Below, in pieces: positions 25,008 through 37,626 of a stretch of DNA of 64,000 nucleotides. Position numbers and translations under genes: made by a program. A model generated the notes under the pieces. It had not been told where the DNA came from, searched no databases, and worked only from the letters and a program-made list of their open reading frames with translations. The stretch covers positions 26,662,960 through 26,726,959 of the forward strand of contig NC_092563.1 in assembly GCF_037975245.1 (NCBI RefSeq). The letters are read 5' to 3'. Source of the DNA: Apostichopus japonicus (taxonomy: Eukaryota > Echinodermata > Holothuroidea > Aspidochirotida > Stichopodidae). Position 1 is the first letter of the stretch. The number at the start of each line of letters is the position of its first letter.

Positions 25008-26714
25008 GAAAATTGAAAACAAAACTTGAAACTTTATTCAATGAAGACAAGAATCTCGTTTCAATCCGGGTTTCCTTGTAACTGCATGCGTTCTTGTGTT
25101 TAGTGTATAGTAAGTATTGCATACTATACCATGACGTAATGTCATCATTGCCGGTTTGGTGTAGGATAGAGTGTGATACCAGCAGAAAATCTAAAGTACT
25201 TGTAAGTAAAAGGGTCCCGGTTTCTGTATTCAAAACTGAATGCAGAATTGTCGCGATCTATCCGAAAGTAATTAAAGTATTAATCTTCTGGCTGGATATG
25301 ATCATAGATAGACTTAAGTTGATAAGTTCTTACACCTCCATAATATCAATACGGTCAGTGTAGACTGTTAATAGGGCTATCAATATATTGAAGCCGGGAG
25401 GATAACTCCACCTTACCTGACGATTGCGCCAAAATGTTCCTCATGCGCACGTGTGAGCTGATGCACTGCGACCTGTTACAGGTTGTAATAACCAGAACGA
25501 CCCCCCTCCTCCCCCACCCTCTGACATTGAAGACTGAAAAGGCATAGAGCCAAATATCAACACCTAAAGTAGGCTACTAGTCTTGGATATTCTAGTCGGC
25601 AACACGTGACAGAACTTTCTGATATTTTCAAATGTTATTACCACTTGCTGAGAATACGTAAACTTGAACAGTTTTTGCCACAAATTGTAAATTGTCGATA
25701 ACTGCCAAGTATTGAAAGAATGTCTCATACGACACTCAAATAATATGAAAGTGACTATTTTTAATTTACCAATTATTCGTTCGATTAATCTAATCAACTT
25801 AGTAATTGAAAACGATAAAAGTAATGGAATAAGTTCTATGGCAAAAGCCGGATGCGCCTGCAAGACCATTTGCATGACCAATAGACCTGCTAATTCATAC
25901 ATGTATCATAGACGTCAATAAATGCCAAGACTGAGGTAATATTTAATCCTTCTCCATCCATTAGCTGGGAAATATTCACCGGTGCTAACATTAATTACAG
26001 TACAAAAGGATCAAGACCTGTTTGTAGAAGGTTGTGGTAATGAAGTTAAGAAGAAAAAAACACTCCCGTTTCTCTTCAAGTCGACTTCAATGCTAATTAA
26101 TTTCAGTTGCAATATATTACAATCAACGTATGGTATATCGCTTCATGACTGATACTGGGTTACCAACCTCCTCCCACCCCACCCCACCCCCCCCCCCCCT
26201 CTTGTGATATTTTTAATAACCTCATCCTATCGACTCGTTGGAGGCTAATATATTTGCAGTATGGGTGAGAATGGTTATCAGATCATTTGCCCCAGTGGCT
26301 TTGGGGAGGGAAGGAAGGGGAGAAAAATAACATTTGATGATGGGCGAAATTAAGAGAAATTTTCCAGTTTAATGTAATATCTACGGTGATTTGTATTACA
26401 AGGGTAAGTAAACCTCCATCCTTTCCGACTCTCCATAAATTCCACCAATGTTATATTTTTGCGCTTCTGTGTCATATATAGGTCTGTATAGCAAACGCAA
26501 AAGAGGACTAGGGCCACTGCCTACAGAGACCTTGACTATACATGGCTCCGAAAAGCATGCCCCACCTCCCCTGCCTCATACCTTGGTACCCTCCCATTCC
26601 GGTCACCCCTCCTCTCCTCCACCAACGCATCATTCTCTTTGCTAATCAAGTAATATTTACCCACTTTCTTATCAACAGCCCTAAATTTTCCATTTTTACA
26701 TCATCCTGGTTCAG

Positions 26715-26808
26715 TGACTCCAGCCCTCGGTCCCGGCAAGGAAGGCCGAGCTCCTCTCCTGGATCAACAGCATCGAGTACAGTTATTCGAGGGTTCCACG
26801 TACACTAA
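26715..26808 (+). CDS. SEH1L: Candidate alternative terminal exon of SEH1
   Basis: Exon 11 of SEH1 contains a good donor (CTCCAG|GTATAG, 20679/20680) in phase 2. At 26715 a pyrimidine-rich tract ending in TTCAG opens a reading frame in exactly that phase. It encodes a Ser/Pro/Arg-rich tail of about 30 residues (SDSSPRSRQGRPSSSPGS...) ending at TAA 26806-26808. If spliced, the protein would be 382 residues. Mammalian SEH1 also has isoforms that differ only in such a low-complexity C terminus. The short length and composition bias mean chance cannot be excluded; the intron would be 6.0 kb. Confidence 0.35.
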
Positions 26809-28510
26809 CATTAAAACGTAACATCTCATAGCGACGACCATGCTCCCTTACCTTTTCTTGTTTATGAATATTTTTCAAATTTCTGCATATCTAACAATTA
26901 CGTAAAACACACTGGCAAAGAACCATCTTAAATTGTATTACAAAAAAAAAAGGACGATTTACTCCATCTAGAAAGAATGTAAGAGCGTCTTTTTACATTA
27001 AGAGGGGTGGGGTGGTCGGGGAGGGGTGATGCGGGTTACCCGAAAATATAACTTAGAATACCCACAAATGATCAATAGGGCCTAAATGACTATTGGGTTC
27101 AGGACAATTTTAATAAAAGATTGAAAAGAGAGTTGCGCATTCCACTTAAAAGACAAACGAACGTTAAGATTCGACATACTCGTGTAAATGACTCGACAAT
27201 CCCTACCGAAATTACCGTACTAGATGGTAAGTCCTATAACCAGCACCCACTTGTCCCTCCCCCTCCCCTCTTCCCCCTCCTCCTGACCTCGCACCCTGGG
27301 TGCGCATGACTAAGGCTACATATTAATGATGAGCCTAACTGCATGCAGTGTAACTGTGTAACAAATGCAGGCAATAACAACAATAATTATACTGTTGGTG
27401 AGAGGATGTGGCGGGGGATCATGGCGAGGGGCTTAACCCGCCTGCAGGTAGTTTGCAGCACTAATTCATATTACGCTATTAATTATTAACGGATTTTTTT
27501 TTAAACGGTTTATACAAATTAGAGCAAATATTGAATAAGTACGTAATTTTCTTGATATCCAAAACTATAGTAACAGAGACATAGTGAATACTGTAATCTG
27601 GTTGTGTAATTAACTTAATTTCATTTGGCAATTCTTTGAGAAAAACATCCCCCACCTCCGTCCCACTGGTAGAAGCTTCAATGTGATTTATCAACCTTTT
27701 GTATCACGCTATGGGTTTGTTTTTATACGGTAGGTCCATAGTAACGCTTCTTATGACGTAATGTATGTGTCACAGTGTTGTTGCTTGGTTTCAAGCATGC
27801 TTCAAATTGTCTCTTTTGTATTTTTGGTATTTTATGTCAGTTGGCATGTACAGTCACTGTATCATTCTTAATCACACCACGGGATAATCTTAGAAACACT
27901 CTTCTTTTTTTTAAATAAAAGCTTTTAACAAGAAAAAACGAAAAATGTGATCATGATACTTTTCATAGTTTTTATGACCTTTTGTATAGATATTTTGTAA
28001 ATAAATAGAGACAGTTGAAAGAAAATGTTTAGTTGTTGTCGATTTTCTCGTCTCCCAGTCATGGGCGGCGATCCGTACTTCCGAGTGGGGGGGGGGGCGG
28101 ATATGACCTTGTTCACTATCTAAGCGTAGCGCCACCATGAGTTAGCGCGAAGCGTACAAGAAAATTTTGGGATTTACAAACCCTCTAGATGGCCGGAAAC
28201 GGCACTTGCCGAGGTTTCCAAGCGGCATATACCCAACTTTAAAATAGGGATATCATGTCCGAAATATCTCATAATCAGGATCCAAAATACTTTTTTTTAA
28301 ATTTCGGGTGTTATTTTGGGAAAATTGCACCTGTCAATCTTGTTTCAGGCGCTACGTTAGAATGTTCGAGAGCTCTTTATATTATTCGATGAAGAAAATG
28401 GCCTCATGAAGGCTATTATAGGCCTATACACATGCAATACACAATTACACATAGTTACATTCCTAGGTACCGATTGCTAGGGCATCCAGGTGAAACGTAT
28501 GTGTATTAAC

Positions 28511-28881
28511 AGGGGCGTCGGAAGCTATTTGGGATTGGTACGGGAGATCAGAGTGTGGCCATCTACCATAATTATCGGGGGGGGGGGGACGTTTGGAAGG
28601 TCAAACTACGCTACGCGCCACCATTAATTGGCGCGTAGCGTAATGGAGAAAATTTTGAAAAAAATGCCTCCCAGATTGCAGGAAATGGCACTTCCCGAGC
28701 TTTTCTTCTGTGCATTCTCCCTTGTCTGTTTTTGTACCCGATTAATCTTCTGAAACACATTTTGAAGTATGTTTCATTTTGGTTCTTTATTTTTTGCCTT
28801 TTTTTCTTCTTAGTGCTACTTTTCTTCTCCTTTTTTTTTTGCGCCGTGAATATTGGTCCCGCGAATCGCTCCGACGCCCCT
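28511..28881. mobile_element. MITE with AGGGGCGTCGGA inverted ends inside element A
   Basis: Twelve-bp inverted ends bound 371 bp that contain a variant of the shared core. Here the core is a perfect 14-bp-arm hairpin (TACGCTACGCGCCA and its complement, 28606-28645). No 8-bp duplication is visible; ATTAA occurs close to both ends. Superfamily uncertain. Confidence 0.6.
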
Positions 28882-29430
28882 AATTAAGCATTACCCTGGT
28901 AACATGAGATTCTCAGCTGTTCGAGGGAATATGTACGTGTGTAGGCCTATACTATAGGGCCTATATGAATACTATGAGGGTGCATACAGGCGCGGCGGAA
29001 CGGAAAAATTATTGGGGGGGGCTAATGTGTGCATGGATACTATCTAAGCGGAGCGCCACCATCGGTTGGCGCGGAGCGCACAAGAAAATTTTGGGTTTTT
29101 TCAAATCCCCAGATGACCGGAAACGGCACTTGCCGAGTGTTTTATGCTGCGAATACCTAGCCCTAAAATATGGGTCTCAAGCCTGCAATTTCTCATATTG
29201 CACGTAAAAGTCTGTAAAAACATTGTAATTTGTATATTCGATGGTGTTTTAAGAGAGTAGCAATTACTCGTAGTGTACTCGCAAAGACGTTTTTGAGTGT
29301 AGTAAGGGCAGTGGCGGAGCTAGGGGTATTGGTCAGGGGGCAAGAATGGTCTGTAGGGGCGCTTTCGACACTATCTAAGCGGAGCGCCACCACAGGTTGG
29401 CGCGGAGCGTACAGAAATTTTTTGAATAAA

Positions 29431-29668
29431 GATGTATGTATATTAGATCCTCCTGCAAGCAGGAACTCGCGAAGAAGCCTAATTGGCTTATCAAAGCCGC
29501 AAGCTGACCGAAGCCAGTCTCTTACATTCATATTTAACGTCCATGATTATGAATTGTTAATTGTCAACAACTCTGTAACTGGACGACAAACATTAATCTA
29601 GGAGTGACTCGAACCGGGGACCTTATGATTGAAAGGCACCGGCGTTAACCACTGAGCTAACACTCCAC
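29431..29668 (-). mobile_element. tRNA-derived SINE, copy 1
   Basis: Read on the minus strand, the head carries an A box (TTAGCTCAGTGGTTAACGC) and a canonical B box (GGTTCGAGTC), RNA polymerase III promoter elements of tRNA origin. The body is colinear with 57225-57464 and 62591-62823. It sits inside element E and is followed by four near-copies of ATACTCCCTAGAT (29670-29732). Confidence 0.85.
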
Positions 29669-29942
29669 ATACTCCACATACTCCCTAGATACTCCCTAGA
29701 TCCCTAGATACTCCCAAGATACTCCCTAGATTGCAGGTAATGACCCCAAGGGCGGCGGATGCACTTTTAATCTAGGGGGGGGCACCGACATCAAAGGGCA
29801 CTTTGCAGAAATTCGATTGGAATGATACAGCCTTATATTTAGTACCCTTTATAACTCTTATTGTATTATCTTATTTGCGTATACAAATCACTCCATCAAC
29901 GCTCCCCCCCCCACCCTCAAGGAAAATATGCATACTAGCACT

Positions 29943-31847
29943 CAGTGGCGGAGAAACAGGGGGGTGGGGGGGTTTAACCCCCCCCCCCACTTTTTGAAGA
30001 GGGGGTTGGCCCACACAATCAACCCCCCTAGTTTTTGCCAGTAATGTTCTGTTATAGCCTATGTTATGTGCTCCAAATGGCATAATAAATCAAATTATTA
30101 AATTTGAAATTGTTAAAGTCATTTCAACCTTTTACCTGGTAGGCAACATCAACAATTAACGACCGAAAACCGAGTTAGAATTGACCCACACATTATTTCT
30201 AGCCCCTTTCCCCCACCTTGCGCATTGGAACTTGTAGCTCATAGCGCTAACTTCACCCCACAACAGACATACACAAAATAACGTTTTGTTGCTGTTGAAT
30301 AGCTTTGGAACTGTGCACTTGCCAACTTCAACGAGGTGAAGGAAGGAAAAGAAAAAGAAGAAAGAGAGAAAAGGATGGAGTAGAAAATACGGCAAGAAAA
30401 CGGGAAGAGAAAGAGGAACAGTGACAAAATTATTCGAATTTGTAAAGCAAACAGCAGATATCACATCATATCAGTGAGCATGAAAATGGCGTTCCACGAT
30501 AAACAGCCTCCAAACCATGGGCGCAGATCCTGGTGAAGACAGCGGGACGCGTCCCCACCAACTTTTTCAGTAGTGGGGACATGATATACCGTGTCCCCAC
30601 CAATTTGTCTTGACCAATAGCTGCATTTCAAGTTCCCCTGTATTGAACTTTGGCGCAGTTTGATCCAGCATTGTGCAAATGACATGCAGCAGTTCTCATT
30701 TTATTGTATTTTATCCACAGTTGTTAAATATAGGACGGAAATCGCATTTGCGGCAGTCTACATTTGTTTTCGTATATACAAATGTCTACTTGGATTATTT
30801 GTCCCCTGATTTTCTTTCTGCAGACGCTCATGTATTTCTCCAAACTAAATTTCTAAGCCATGAGATCTAAAACTTAAGGAGGTTTAGGAGCATCATTAGG
30901 TCTGGGAAGTGTTATTTCCGGCGATCTGGGAGGTATATTTGCCCAAAAAAATCGTACGCTACGCGCAAACCCATGGTCGCGCTCCGCTTAGATAGTGTCA
31001 TAGAACAGACATGCGTCCCCACCATTATCCAAGACTGATCTGCGCCCATGCTCAAAACTGTCGATGTGTGAAGTGTTCGGTTTCGGAAATATCTGGTATA
31101 TTTTTATTTCCTTCAACGAAATTTTTTAGTAGCCGTCTGAATTTTCGAAAATTCCCTAACCAACATTCTTCATCATACTTCATCATACTCGTGCAATTTT
31201 GACCCGTCTGTTAGGGTTTGAAGGAGGTTTTTCTATATCGGTTGTCCATAGATGATATATTGTGCAATATTATGGGTATGTTTTGAAGTGAATTTATTCG
31301 CGAGAAATGTGAATTTTCAAATTCTGAACAGTGGGGCTGACGGATATTGTGGACCGCAATAAAGAATCACCTACAAAAGCAATGATCCACAGGATATGTG
31401 ATGAAGTCGAACATGATGTGTGACTGGTGACAATCTTCAAAAAGGTTATAGATGAGAAAAAAAGTATTTGGAAAAAACTTGGTTCTCAGGCAAAAGTGTA
31501 CATATGGTTGGTCAGTTTCAAGCCCGAGAAGTGCCATTTCCGGTGATCTGGGGGTACCAAAACCAGAAATTTGCTTGTACGCTGCGCGCCAACCAATGGT
31601 GGCACTCCGCTTAGATAGTAATACGCGTCCCCCGGGTTAGAAAATCCTGCATACTGGTTAAATACAGCTTTTCAAGGCCTGGGCAGTGCCATTTACTGAA
31701 ATCTGGGAGGCAATATTTGCCCAAAAATTCTTGTGCACTTCGCGCCAACTTATGGTGGCGCTCCACTTAGATAGTGAGCCAGCATGACTTTTTATTTCAT
31801 CAATGGCCTGCAACCCCCCCACTTCTGACAAGAAATCTCCGCCACTG
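29943..31847. mobile_element. Element C: hAT-like element nested in D
   Basis: Perfect 12-bp inverted ends CAGTGGCGGAGA are flanked by identical CTAGCACT duplications (29935-29942 and 31848-31855). Poly-G/poly-C tracts sit just inside both ends. Two minus-oriented hairpin cores lie near 31530-31625 and 31680-31775. Confidence 0.86.
30516..31050. mobile_element. Element F: innermost hAT-like element, nested in C
   Basis: Perfect 14-bp inverted ends CATGGGCGCAGATC are flanked by CTCCAAAC and CTCAAAAC (7 of 8 identical). The element is 535 bp, with one minus-oriented hairpin core at 30920-31000 and no coding capacity. Confidence 0.8.
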
Positions 31848-33205
31848 CTAGCACTGCAATATCCAATGCGCAAATTGGGAAACAAGTTTTGTTTTGAGTA
31901 AAAACGAGGTGAAATCATGCTAGTTGCTAATGTAGGAATCTTCCGAATAAAAGTTTATTTCTTGATAATATCTTAACAATTTTTTTTCCATTCGAAATAG
32001 CTTTGAGTTTGACCCGCAGAAATTCATTAAAAGTCAGGGGCGTAGCCAGGATTTGAAAGTTGTATACACGACTATCTGAGCGGAGCGCCACCATCGGTTG
32101 GCGCGGAGCGTACAAGAAAATTTACAAACCCCTCAGATGGCCGGAAACGGCCCTTCCCGAGTGTTCATTCTGGTTCCTTGGCCTCTTGCTAACTTGAGAC
32201 ACCTCAATTTTTATGTAGAAAAAGGACACATTTTTAACCTGAGGAATAGTGGGGGGCACCCCGGTTCCGCCGCCCTTGAATGACCCTTTCCGGGCCCTGC
32301 TTATTTGCAGATAAACGGAGAATAAATAGGTGTCGTCGCCATTGTGTCGGAAAATTACACCAACAGAATATGACAAATGTCAATAGGTATATGAGAGCGC
32401 AATAAAATAGTCAATAATCGCGAATAAGTGAAAAGTAGTGAAAAGCTGAAAAGGGCGCCAGCAGTCCATTTGAGTCCGTCAGGTGGGGGGGGGGGGGGGG
32501 GGCACCCGCCCCTGACTGTATATATGAACGCTCCGCCACTAAGAAAGGGGATGTTGGAGAACTGGCTGAAATGAGGCAAGTCATTGGCCTAAGACGAAGT
32601 TGTGTTACGCTTACCGGTACTCACACTCACTGCTTCCACTTTTCACGGGGCGTGAAGACGCGGTTGGGGTGACAGTGTGGTCTGTAGCCAGGGGACGGGC
32701 CGAGGGTCCCCCAGCAATTACTAAAATTATTACACCTATATAGTATACGTGTGCATTGGACAGATCGACAAGTATGCATTGAAAAATGGGCAGATGCACG
32801 TTTCGGAGCCTTGGTAAATATTGGGGGGGCTTATCATGCATTTGCCCCCTCAACTTTTTCATTGGGGGGGCTGAGCCCCCCAAGCCCCCCCCCGGTTCCG
32901 CCGCCACTGGGTGCATATATGTACTATATCAATACCGTGGGCGCAATAATACATTTTGTTGTTATAGGGCCAATGAAGCCTAAAGTCAACTATTCTTGCT
33001 TTATAAAGACGGTTTATTTGAAAAGCGTTTATGGTAGGCGAGAAATGAAGCTAAAAAAGAGCCGTACATTCACGATGATGCATAAATGAAGGCATGAAAA
33101 TATTCTTATTCCTGGCATTTGGTGGGGGGATATGGTGTATTACATCCCCTCCACCCATTTTCATGGGGGGATATATCCCCCAGGATCGCCGCCCATGCTC
33201 CCAGT

Positions 33206-34304
33206 CATAAATCAGACTTTGTTCATAATACTAGCACGCATAGGCCTATATTTAATTTCAAATATATTGAAAAAGGAGTAATTGTTTCCGCCACCTGTAT
33301 ACATTTGTTTAATAAGCAGCTTTTAACAATTATCCTATCTCTACTTGGTATTTATCTTTTGTAAACATGTTGAAGGTTCACGGTCATGTCTGCATCCTAA
33401 AAATCAACTGAACTACACACATCCTAAACCCTCCCCTCACCTCCCCCCCCCCCCCTTCTTATTGGTATTGTTGGTTATAGGCTATATATAACACTATAAC
33501 GAGTCGTCAAGATACACGGCGTGAAGTCGCCACCCCCCTCCCCCTCCCCTCCCCTCCCCCACCCCTTTTTGTCAAAACGTCCTAAGAGACTCAAATTGTT
33601 TTAACCTATATAGATATCGCTCTTGCGGTCGAGAAGGACAATTCTTAGAAAGGTATAGTTCAGCTAAAAGTGATAATCCGCCATTTTCTAATTTAGTCAT
33701 TGTCAATTGAAGACAACCCTGGTTAATGCCCAGTGGTCTATCTACCATGTAAGTTCCTGTTAACCGGAAGTATTTATAATCCATGTCCAATAGGCCTATT
33801 ATATTAGTTTTTGCTGACCATGCGCACGCGTCACTAAGGATGCTGCCGGTTTACACAATATATAACGGAACAATACAACGCTTGCACATACAAAGAAAAT
33901 TCTTCGTGCAATTAGAGTATTCATTCATACCTAGGAATTAAACGCAATCCCGACGTACCAGTCAGAAATTAAGACTTGTGGGTGAAGCATTTCTCCTTTA
34001 GAATTCGAGAGTTCCATAAGGGTCTAAGCCGGAAAGCAGGCCCAGTATAATGTACTACTCAATCATAAGGAATGAGGGTAGGGTGGAAACGTGAAATGTA
34101 GGGTAAATTTAGTGTTTAAATCATTGCTATTTAAATGCGGCGTCTTTATTCGGTCGTAGAAGTTCAGAACCAGAGGAGTAAGCCTACAGATCGCTGCGCC
34201 GAGAAATTGTCTTATTACAGCAAGGCCATCACGAGGGTGTAGTTGGCTGAAACGTTCGCAAGTTTGTGATTATAGAGTTATATATATAGTATACATATAT
34301 CGCC
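33206..34304. other. Region upstream of the UGT gene
   Basis: Poly-C rich stretches (33430-33460, 33530-33570), no coding sequence. A TATATATAG tract (34280-34288) lies only about 20 bp before the ATG, too close for a normal TATA box plus leader. Confidence 0.4.
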
Positions 34305-37300
34305 ATGGGTATCATCAATAAATATGTTACCTTTTCCTTGTTAATTATTTTCCACCTGAGTCAAGCTAAACATATTCTCTTTTATGAAGGGAATATTGAT
34401 CCGCTTCATAACCGCTACATTAGGACACTGGCCAATCACATGACGAGTAACTACACAGTGTCATTCCTAACGAGTAGCACGTACGCGGGAAAAAGTAGCA
34501 CCTACGTATTTCAGTCTCCCTTCACAGCTGACGATGTATCTTGGATGTATACCACCATGGCGTCATGGGGCAACATGGGCGAATCGAAACCGGATTCCAG
34601 CAAGGCCGAAATGAAATGCAACGGTGGGGCACATGACGTTTGCGTGACGTCACCGAGAGAATTAACTTTGGCGAATGTAATTCTTTCAAACTGCCATGGC
34701 CTCCTCCAGGACCAAGAAATTTTAGCCAAGCTCAATTCCACAAAATTTGATTTCTACGTCGCGAATCCCGCAGATTTATGTTCGGTGATACTTGCACAGT
34801 ACTTGGATATACCGTACGCATTTGCCGTTCCGACTTCTATCGAAAATGGCCGCCACGACGTCTGGGTGCAGTTACCCAGCCCCTCCGCGTACGTGCCCCA
34901 CATGAGTACCGGTTTTGATGACGACATGACGTTCCCACAGCGAGTCATAAACACCTTGGTCTCAACTTTTGTTCCTTCTTTTGACGAAAAGAACGTCAGA
35001 CGTCCTTACGAAGAACTCAAGTCGAAGTTTGGGATCAAGCCTGACCAAGACCTTCGAGAGGCTATGCTCTGGACGGAAATTTGGCTCTTCAATGTTCACT
35101 TCACTTTCGATTTTCCTCGACCACTGATGCCTAACCTAATACCAGTAGGAGGATTGGTAACCAAAGATGCTAAACCTCTTTCTCGGGTAAGATTTGTTTC
35201 TTCTTCAAAATTTACTTTTTTCCGAAACATGTGAATACGTGTACAGTACGGTAACTTTGTACAGCAACTCACGTCGACTTGAAGGTATATGAATGCTATT
35301 CAAACCCAGATTTGTTGGAAAAGAAGGAATAACTCGCATTTAAACAAAATGTGGCGAATTGACAAAGTTTTAATTTTAGTCTGATATACCTCTATAACCT
35401 TTTATAGGGACAATAGTGATTTAGCATTGCCTTTCATGTATGTTGCTTACCTGAAATATGTACGTCTTAGTGAGTTTTATAATAACTTTCAATACGGATA
35501 TAAGGGTTTTTGATTAATTATATCTCCTTATATCCATACAACACCAAACATTTAAGCCACTATAGGCTATGGCTACATATATGTTTATATTACTTATTGT
35601 TTGTTCTAAAACGTAAATGCTTCCCTCTCCTCCCTCCACCCACGTCCAACACCGCTTACCCTACTCCTACGGAGCCCGTCGAGAAACGCGCAAATATGTG
35701 ATAAAGAATAATATATGCTCTTACGTCCACGAATATATTGCAAATTTATGAAGACTACAAAAATAAATCATTGTACACGAGGTCTGGCTTGGATCTCGAA
35801 TCCCCTGCCTACGCTGTTAAACGTATTTCTATAGAAAATCTTTCCGGAACACTTCGTTATAAATATTCAATTGAATGAAATTGTTCTATGGGATGCCGAA
35901 CAGAACGAAAAAAAAAAACCATAGTATCTAACTGGCACACAATTAGACAATCATAATGAGCGTTTAGTGGTTTGGTTACCATAGGACTACCTTACACAGA
36001 TAGGGCTGAGCAAAGCTCAGCTATTAGTCAAATGACTGTGTATCTCTTCGATTCAATGTTTTTTATATCCTCTTCTAATAGAATTTGTTGATCTCATTTT
36101 TCTCAAAACAGAAATGGCAAGACATCTTGAATAATAGTAGCAAATCTGGAGTGGTTCTGGTCTCATTTGGCTCTCTCATTGACCTAAATCTCATGCCTGA
36201 ATTTTCTGAACTCTTGGCCAGAGCTTTGGCGCGAATTCCGCAGACGGTTGTATGGAACTACAAAGGACAAGCACCGGCAGGGTTGGGTGCAAATACGATA
36301 CTGGTGGAAGATTTCCCCCAGAATGACCTACTAGGTAAGTACCCATTAACAAATATTGCACATATGGCAAAATACGCTGGGCTATCCCGGGTTTACGGGC
36401 GGGGAGTTATTTCCTTTCAAGGATATTCGTTGGTGGTCCCGAAGGAAATATTCTCATGTATAAAGCGTAATATTGAGAATTGGATGTCACGGGCGTATAT
36501 AATTTTTTATGAAATCAGGTTTGTGGACAAAATATGTTAGACTTACACATGTAGATTCTACAAACCAATACATTGTTCTTTTCAAACCTCAAGACACAGT
36601 CGCTTGATCTAACCAATGTTCGCCATCTGACCTTTTTAGCTACAGTAAGAAAAAAGGCAAGTAAAGGCCTTCCATTCTGTAGGAGCAAATCTGTTGCGAA
36701 TTGTTTAAATTTTCTTGTGCTTTTATTCATGAGAATTTTAAAACTTGACATGTTGGGGGGGGGGGGGCGAGATGAGGTTTCGCGGGACATACTGAATGTG
36801 GCATCCGCTACATATTGGTTGTCATGCAAACTTCATGTGTTAAAGTTTTCTGAATTTAAACAGTACACATGTGGATTTTACTAAATTGTGAATTCTTTTG
36901 TATTTTTCTTCGCAATTACAGCACACCCCAAAATACGTGCTTACGTCACACACGGTGAATCCTGCAGCCTACACGAGGCTATCTACCATGGAAGGCCTAT
37001 CGTCGTGTTACCTTTCTTTGTCGACCAATGGCTGAATTCGAAAGTGGTCCAGTCACGTGTTATAGGGCGTCGCGTGTTGCAGAGCGAACTGACTGAACAA
37101 AAAGTGTTTGCTGCCCTCGTCACTGCAATGACCGATCCAAAGTAAGTTCTTTTATTAAATTAATAATTATATAAAGTTTATGGAAAGCACAAATTATCTC
37201 GCTCACCCATATTTCTTCTCATTCAAACATTGTTAATGCGTTTATTCTCTCGATTCTTTCCAATGTTTATTTTACGTGTAATTTTTTTTTTTCATTTCGC

Positions 37301-37626
37301 TATTTATTTTTTACCTTTCCAGAATAAGAGATAATATGAAGGAGCTCTCTTACGCTTTTAGAGATAATTTCCGCCATCCACTGAAGGCTGCAGGGCTGTG
37401 GCTGAGCCATGTGATCAAATTCAGAGGAGACCATTTGCGCCCAGTCGTACATGAGTTATACACCTATCAATATTACCTTATTGACGTCTCGTTGTTCCTG
37501 TTATGTGTATTCCTGTTGCCTTTTGCTCTGCTCTTTTTTCTCCTCCGTTGTTTGTGCCGTTGTGCCCTTCGAGTACCCCGTAAAATCATCGGATCTTTCA
37601 GCTCAAAGAAAGAAAAAGATGAGTAA
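34305..37626 (+). CDS. UGT: UDP-glycosyltransferase (UGT / UDP-glucuronosyltransferase-like), ER membrane
   Basis: Four exons (34305-35186, 36112-36334, 36922-37141, 37323-37626) join in phases 0, 1 and 2 to give 542 residues, normal for animal UGTs. The start has a good context (GCCATGG). Residues 1-21 are a signal peptide; the N-terminal half is the aglycone-binding domain with a likely catalytic His near residue 35. The C-terminal half carries the UDP-sugar-binding region: GVVLVSFGS, NDLLAHPKIRAYVTHG, EAIYHGRPIVVLPFFVDQ. A single transmembrane helix (about 494-516) precedes a basic cytosolic tail ending KKEKDE, whose KxKxx pattern fits ER retrieval. The signature normally reads HGG; here residue 381 is Glu (HGE), so donor binding may be altered. 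The family transfers sugar from UDP-sugars to small lipophilic acceptors; the subfamily and substrate cannot be told. A poly(A) signal candidate is at 38105-38110. Confidence 0.92.

Larger units (their letters stand above)
20702..28059. other. Region between SEH1 and the nested transposon stack
   Basis: Apart from the repeats, the foldback element and the candidate SEH1 terminal exon, I see no gene. G- and C-runs occur near 21368, 22385, 22614 and 26188. An 112-residue minus frame at 25564-25902 is AT-rich and matches nothing I know. Confidence 0.4.
29747..32278. mobile_element. Element D: hAT-like element nested in E
   Basis: Inverted ends CAAGGGCGGCGGA share 13 bp perfectly. They are flanked by identical AATGACCC duplications (29739-29746 and 32279-32286). 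Removing D restores the continuous E-family sequence seen at 54.3 kb (AATGACCC followed by TTTCCGGGCC), which confirms the insertion. Confidence 0.88.
29309..32541 (-). mobile_element. Element E: hAT-like MITE of the 54.1-kb family, nested in B
   Basis: The left arm 29309-29423 and the right arm 32287-32541 together match, in reverse orientation, the intact 392-bp MITE at 54092-54483. The flanks AGTAAGGG and AGAAAGGG agree at 7 of 8 positions. The element is split by a SINE (29431-29668), by local duplications, and by element D. Confidence 0.82.
28987..32909. mobile_element. Element B: hAT-like element nested in A
   Basis: It starts CAGGCGCGGCGGAAC and ends GTTCCGCCGCCACTG (13 of 15 complementary). 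It is flanked by identical 8-bp repeats GGTGCATA (28979-28986 and 32910-32917). A copy of the shared hairpin core lies at 29036-29145. Elements E, D, C and F lie inside it. Confidence 0.87.
28060..33197. mobile_element. Element A: outermost hAT-like element of a nested stack
   Basis: The two ends are perfect 15-bp inverted repeats (CATGGGCGGCGATCC at 28060; its reverse complement ends at 33197). They are flanked by identical 8-bp direct repeats CTCCCAGT (28052-28059 and 33198-33205). Eight-bp target duplications with CA...TG ends are the hallmark of hAT transposons. No transposase frame is visible, so the original element was non-autonomous. Most of its 5.1 kb is later insertions. Confidence 0.88.

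Noticed and set aside
25564-25902. 112-residue hydrophobic minus frame
   Set aside because: AT-rich composition, no recognised motif, no splice or promoter context; likely chance.
28114-28130. GCCACCATG in the MITE core as a Kozak start
   Set aside because: Most copies read CCACCATCG or similar and no conserved frame follows; the resemblance is accidental.
29230-29601. 123-residue plus frame
   Set aside because: It crosses from element E into the SINE; it is not a gene.
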